From Emcibacter sp. (GTDB lineage: Bacteria; Pseudomonadota; Alphaproteobacteria; Sphingomonadales; Emcibacteraceae): a DNA stretch of 64,000 bases. The stretch lies in contig JAIOYI010000003.1 of assembly GCA_021741205.1 (NCBI GenBank), positions 124,001 to 188,000 on the forward strand, written 5' to 3'. The translations under genes were made by a program, and so were the position numbers. Position 1 is the first letter of the stretch. Every line of letters starts with the position of its first letter. The notes beneath the pieces are model-generated. The model was not told where the DNA came from and searched no databases. It saw nothing but the letters and a program-made list of their open reading frames with translations. Shown one piece after another: positions 61,467 through 64,000 of this stretch.

Positions 61467-61796
61467 TCATTCCGAAATGACAAGATTAACCTCAATATTA
61501 CCGTTAAAGACACGCGTTTCAAAAGTATCTAAGGGTGTTTGGGTAAGCTTGCCTTTGGTCGATCCATCACGCAGATCAAACCGCGCCGCATGTTTCGGGC
61601 AAAATAAAAAGAATCCTTTTTGTATGCCTCCACATAATTTTTCTTTTGCATGCGTACATTGATTGCGCACTACATAATATTCCCCTGCCACAGAGGCGAG
61701 CAACAGATCTAGACCTTCTAGCTTAACTTCAATATGTTGTCCATCAGCCACATCCGTTTCCTTAGCCATTATATGAAATTTCGTCGACATTATCAT
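61467..61796 (-). CDS. Rieske-type ferredoxin
   Basis: A 109-residue Rieske ferredoxin: CTHAKEKL (Cys47, His49) and FCPKHAARFDLRDG (Cys66, His69) bind the [2Fe-2S] cluster. It should carry electrons to the Rieske oxygenase encoded at 59334. Start ATG 61796 or ATG 61790; AAAGG serves either. It has its own promoter with TTGACC-17-TATAAT and an operator just upstream. No matching reductase gene is seen in the window. Confidence 0.93.
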   Translation of the reverse strand: MIMSTKFHIMAKETDVADGQHIEVKLEGLDLLLASVAGEYYVVRNQCTHAKEKLCGGIQKGFFLFCPKHAARFDLRDGSTKGKLTQTPLDTFETRVFNGNIEVNLVISE

Positions 61797-61834
61797 CTGA
61801 CCTTTGTTTTTCTACTTTTAGGGCTCCTTATCAT

Positions 61835-61880
61835 ATTATAATTTTCAACGCTGACAAGGTCAAAACAAACATGATTGTTT
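61835..61880 (-). promoter_or_regulatory. promoter of Rieske ferredoxin gene with operator site 3
   Basis: On the minus strand TTGACC (61863-61858), a 17-base spacer and a perfect TATAAT (61840-61835) form a strong promoter. AAACAAACATGATTGTTT (61863-61880; one mismatch to the palindrome at 61364) touches the -35 box. A repressor bound here would hinder polymerase. Confidence 0.72.
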
Positions 61881-62115
61881 ATTTTATTGATTGACAATTC
61901 ATAACTATAAAGTCAGCTTTATAACAGATTAATATTTTGAACTTTGAATTTTTATCTAACTTGACCATTTTTTCGTCAAATATTATGCATTGTACTTTTA
62001 CCGTAAAATATATTAAAGAAAACCGTTAATAAACCTACATTGTATTACGATGGTGAACATTATATTCAGAAACTGTCCAGACAAAGGGTTTAATTTATGT
62101 TACGGCGGAGCTTAA

Positions 62116-62787
62116 GTGGAAATTAATATGAAGAAAAACCCAATTGAACAAAACATGACAAAAATCCAGAAGGCTCCAAGAAAGATAGGGGGCATTCAAG
62201 CAAAAAAAAGTGAATCTACGCGTATTCAGGTAATAAATTCTGCCATTCAGTGTCTTCTGAAGTATGGCTATTCAAAAACTACGATGTCACGTATTGCCGA
62301 GGAAGCCAATATTTCACGTGGAGCGATGATGCATCATTATTCAAATCGCCTAACCGTCATGCAAAACGTCATCCAGCATCTTCATGAAAAACGTCTCAGG
62401 GCATTTCGCCGTGCAGTAACATCCAATTCAAATCAGAAAACAAGTATTCATGCTACGCTCACTGATTACTGGAACCAAGTGAACCGCCCATTATTTATTG
62501 CCTTCGAAGAATTATCTATGGCCGCAAGAACGGATCCCGATCTTGATTTAATCCTATCTCCTGCTCGTACGGCATTTAATGAAGAATGGTACAAAATGGC
62601 CGTTACCGTATTTCCCGACTGGAAAAGTGGCCGGAAAAATTTTGACCTTGCCCTACGTCTCTGCCAAAATATGATGGATGGCATGGCAATAAACGTTTTG
62701 AACGGTTCTCTGGATCAAAGCATGATTGAAAGCCTCTTGCAACATCTAGAAGGCCAGATACGAACGCTAAAAAACGCTAAAAATTAA
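62116..62787 (+). CDS. TetR-family transcriptional regulator
   Basis: A 223-residue regulator: a basic N-terminal arm, a TetR helix-turn-helix (about residues 33-78; VINSAIQCLLKYGYSKTTMS, RIAEEANISRGAMMHHY) and a C-terminal ligand domain. The GTG at 62116 has GGAG 5 bases upstream; ATG 62128 would remove four residues. It lies next to the Rieske cluster and is the first candidate to bind the AAACAATCATGATTGTTT sites. No copy of the site is seen at its own promoter. Its end overlaps the convergent SDR gene by 11 bases. Confidence 0.88.
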   Translation: MEINMKKNPIEQNMTKIQKAPRKIGGIQAKKSESTRIQVINSAIQCLLKYGYSKTTMSRIAEEANISRGAMMHHYSNRLTVMQNVIQHLHEKRLRAFRRAVTSNSNQKTSIHATLTDYWNQVNRPLFIAFEELSMAARTDPDLDLILSPARTAFNEEWYKMAVTVFPDWKSGRKNFDLALRLCQNMMDGMAINVLNGSLDQSMIESLLQHLEGQIRTLKNAKN

Positions 62788-63529
62788 TAATTGCCCCACC
62801 ATCAACATTCAAACCTGCACCAGATATAAACTCGCCAGCCTCTGAGGCCAGAAAAATTATAGCGTTCGCAACATCTGAGGCCTCACCCAAACGACCAATC
62901 GGAGCCTTTTTTGTCCAATAGGCCCTAAATTCAGGATCCTTGAAAAATTCTTCCGATAGGCCCGTGATAATAGCTCCAGGCTGAATATAATTTGCCGTAA
63001 TATTATAACAACCAAGATCAACGGCCATAGACTTTGTCAGGCCCGCAACCGCATGCTTACTTGTCCCATACGCACACAGGCCCGGTCCAGCCATCTCCGA
63101 CATAATAGATCCAATATTTATAATCCTGCCCGCTCCGCGCTCTTTCATAAGTGGTACCGCTCGACGTGTAATTTTGAACATGGCCGTTACATTCACAGCC
63201 ATTATCCGGTCCCATGTTTCATCGCTCGTCTCTTCAAAAGTTTGCCCCACGCATATTCCAGCATTATTGACCAGAATATCTAGCCCTCCAAACCCTCTGT
63301 GAGCACAATCAATAATAACATAAGCCGCATCTTCGGTAGTAATATCTTGTTCCAAGCAAATAATATTATCGTGATTGGCAAATTTTTCCTTAAGTCCAGT
63401 CCCTAGTAAGTCCACAGCAACAACCTCTGCCCCCTGAGCCAGAAATTTTTGTACGACAGCAAGCCCGATACCACTTGCTGCTCCTGTCACCAACGCTATT
63501 TTACCTTTAAAACCAGTTGTTAACATCAT
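62777..63529 (-). CDS. short-chain dehydrogenase/reductase
   Basis: A 250-residue SDR: VTGAASGIGLAVV cofactor loop, VAVDLLG after strand 2 (Asp favours NAD), NNAGICVGQ, INIGSIMSEMAG and YGTSKHAVAGLTKSM with the catalytic Tyr/Lys; C-terminus GAGLNVDGG. GGAG lies 6 bases before the ATG. It lies between the TetR gene and a TonB receptor, and probably oxidises or reduces a hydroxyl group of the Rieske pathway product. The terminator of the TonB gene separates the two. Confidence 0.9.
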   Translation of the reverse strand: MMLTTGFKGKIALVTGAASGIGLAVVQKFLAQGAEVVAVDLLGTGLKEKFANHDNIICLEQDITTEDAAYVIIDCAHRGFGGLDILVNNAGICVGQTFEETSDETWDRIMAVNVTAMFKITRRAVPLMKERGAGRIINIGSIMSEMAGPGLCAYGTSKHAVAGLTKSMAVDLGCYNITANYIQPGAIITGLSEEFFKDPEFRAYWTKKAPIGRLGEASDVANAIIFLASEAGEFISGAGLNVDGGAIINF

Positions 63530-63568
63530 ATGATCTCCCTTTATTATTTACACCTATTATGAAAACAA

Positions 63569-63600
63569 TAAAGGGCAAGCTATATATAGCCTGCCCTTTA
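63569..63600 (-). terminator. rho-independent terminator of second TonB receptor gene
   Basis: TAAAGGGCA (63569-63577) pairs with TGCCCTTTA (63592-63600), and GCTATATATAGC forms the inner stem, apart from one unpaired base on each side. On the minus strand TTGTTTTC follows. It begins 20 bases after the receptor stop. Confidence 0.8.
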
Positions 63601-63619
63601 TTCAAAAAATTATTATACT

Positions 63620-64000
63620 TTATGGATTAATTTTAATACCAAGCTCTATCCCTAGATAACGTGGTGGAGCATAAGTCGACATAATCCACAGAGTGGCGAT
63701 TGACTGAGTTCCTGTACGATATCTTTTATCCGTCAGATTTTTACCAATCAAGCGGGCAAAAAAGCGATCATTCGCATCGTCATAGGTAATACTGGCATCT
63801 AGCACTGTTTTTGCATTCAGGGTGGCATCATATTCTGGTGACACATCCGAATAACTGGCAACGGTAGAATCTTCATAAGCGAGACGAGCATTCAGCGTTA
63901 TGGAGCCACTATCTAGCTGAGCTAAATAATTGACATCACCTGCTAATTTCCATTTTGGCGCACGAGTAACAGGCTGACCACTCAGATCAATATCAATAAT
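63620..64000 (-). CDS. TonB-dependent receptor, C-terminal part (runs off window)
   Basis: The frame is open from the window edge to the stop and encodes 126 residues. It begins IDIDLSGQPVTRAPKWKLAGD, a pattern that precedes the last barrel strands of TonB-dependent receptors, and continues with LNARLAYEDSTVASYSD, FFARLIGKNLTDKRY and RYLGIELGIKINP. The N-terminal plug and most of the barrel are outside. With the Rieske cluster beside it, it probably imports the substrate of that pathway. Confidence 0.88.
   Translation of the reverse strand: MIDIDLSGQPVTRAPKWKLAGDVNYLAQLDSGSITLNARLAYEDSTVASYSDVSPEYDATLNAKTVLDASITYDDANDRFFARLIGKNLTDKRYRTGTQSIATLWIMSTYAPPRYLGIELGIKINP

Overview
The window reads as a stretch of a Gram-negative, moderately AT-rich proteobacterial chromosome. 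Alphaproteobacteria is the best guess, but that is inference from gene style. The support is two TonB-dependent receptors, periplasmic quinoproteins with haem c, a Tat-exported flavoprotein, Rieske oxygenase parts and a dense set of acyl-CoA enzymes. The most distinctive content is a complete core pathway for coenzyme F420, which is uncommon in proteobacteria. It comprises a fused FO synthase (20165-22573) and cofE-cofD-cofC (51828-54216). Convergent with the FO synthase lies an operon joining a 2-oxoacid:ferredoxin oxidoreductase to an FrhB-family F420 oxidoreductase (22596-26541). I read this as a possible dedicated 2-oxoacid-driven F420 reductase.

Layout. 0-10 kb: a catabolic cluster with two CaiB/BaiF CoA-transferases, an amidohydrolase, a metal-transporter-like protein, a GntR regulator, an HMG-CoA-lyase-type enzyme, a LeuCD-type hydro-lyase, a DUF1838 protein and a haem-type membrane protein. 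A palindrome AATGATATATCATT (one site with one mismatch, one with a one-base change) lies in front of three of its promoters. 10.3-20.1 kb: an island between two decayed IS6-family elements in the same orientation. It carries five exported or membrane proteins (three with Sel1-like repeats) and a ComP/NarL-like two-component system, with two copies of the palindrome TCCCCTGWWCAGGGGA. 20.1-26.6 kb: F420 FO synthase and the KOR-FrhB operon. 26.7-32.4 kb: beta-oxidation genes. 32.4-51.3 kb: quinoproteins, a TonB receptor, acyl-CoA dehydrogenases, acyl-CoA ligase, a KstD-like flavoprotein, SnoaL-like proteins, an amidohydrolase, a PPOX-fold protein and a TetR regulator. 51.8-54.2 kb: cofEDC. 54.2-64 kb: a thiolase-like/DUF35/MaoC/ligase module, a Rieske oxygenase with its ferredoxin, a TetR regulator, an SDR and the C-terminus of a second TonB receptor.

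How it fits together. A 15-bp palindrome TTGAA-N5-TTCAA occurs in front of the FO synthase, the KOR-FrhB operon, the first TonB receptor/enoyl-CoA hydratase pair, the PPOX-fold protein, and the acyl-CoA dehydrogenase/quinoprotein pair. I found it only at these promoters. This suggests that F420 production and reduction are co-regulated with uptake and oxidation of an unidentified, probably alicyclic, isoprenoid or steroid-like substrate. A different palindrome, AAACAATCATGATTGTTT, marks three promoters of the Rieske cluster next to the second TetR gene. No tRNA, rRNA or CRISPR was seen. All functions are from reading the sequence; no database search was possible.
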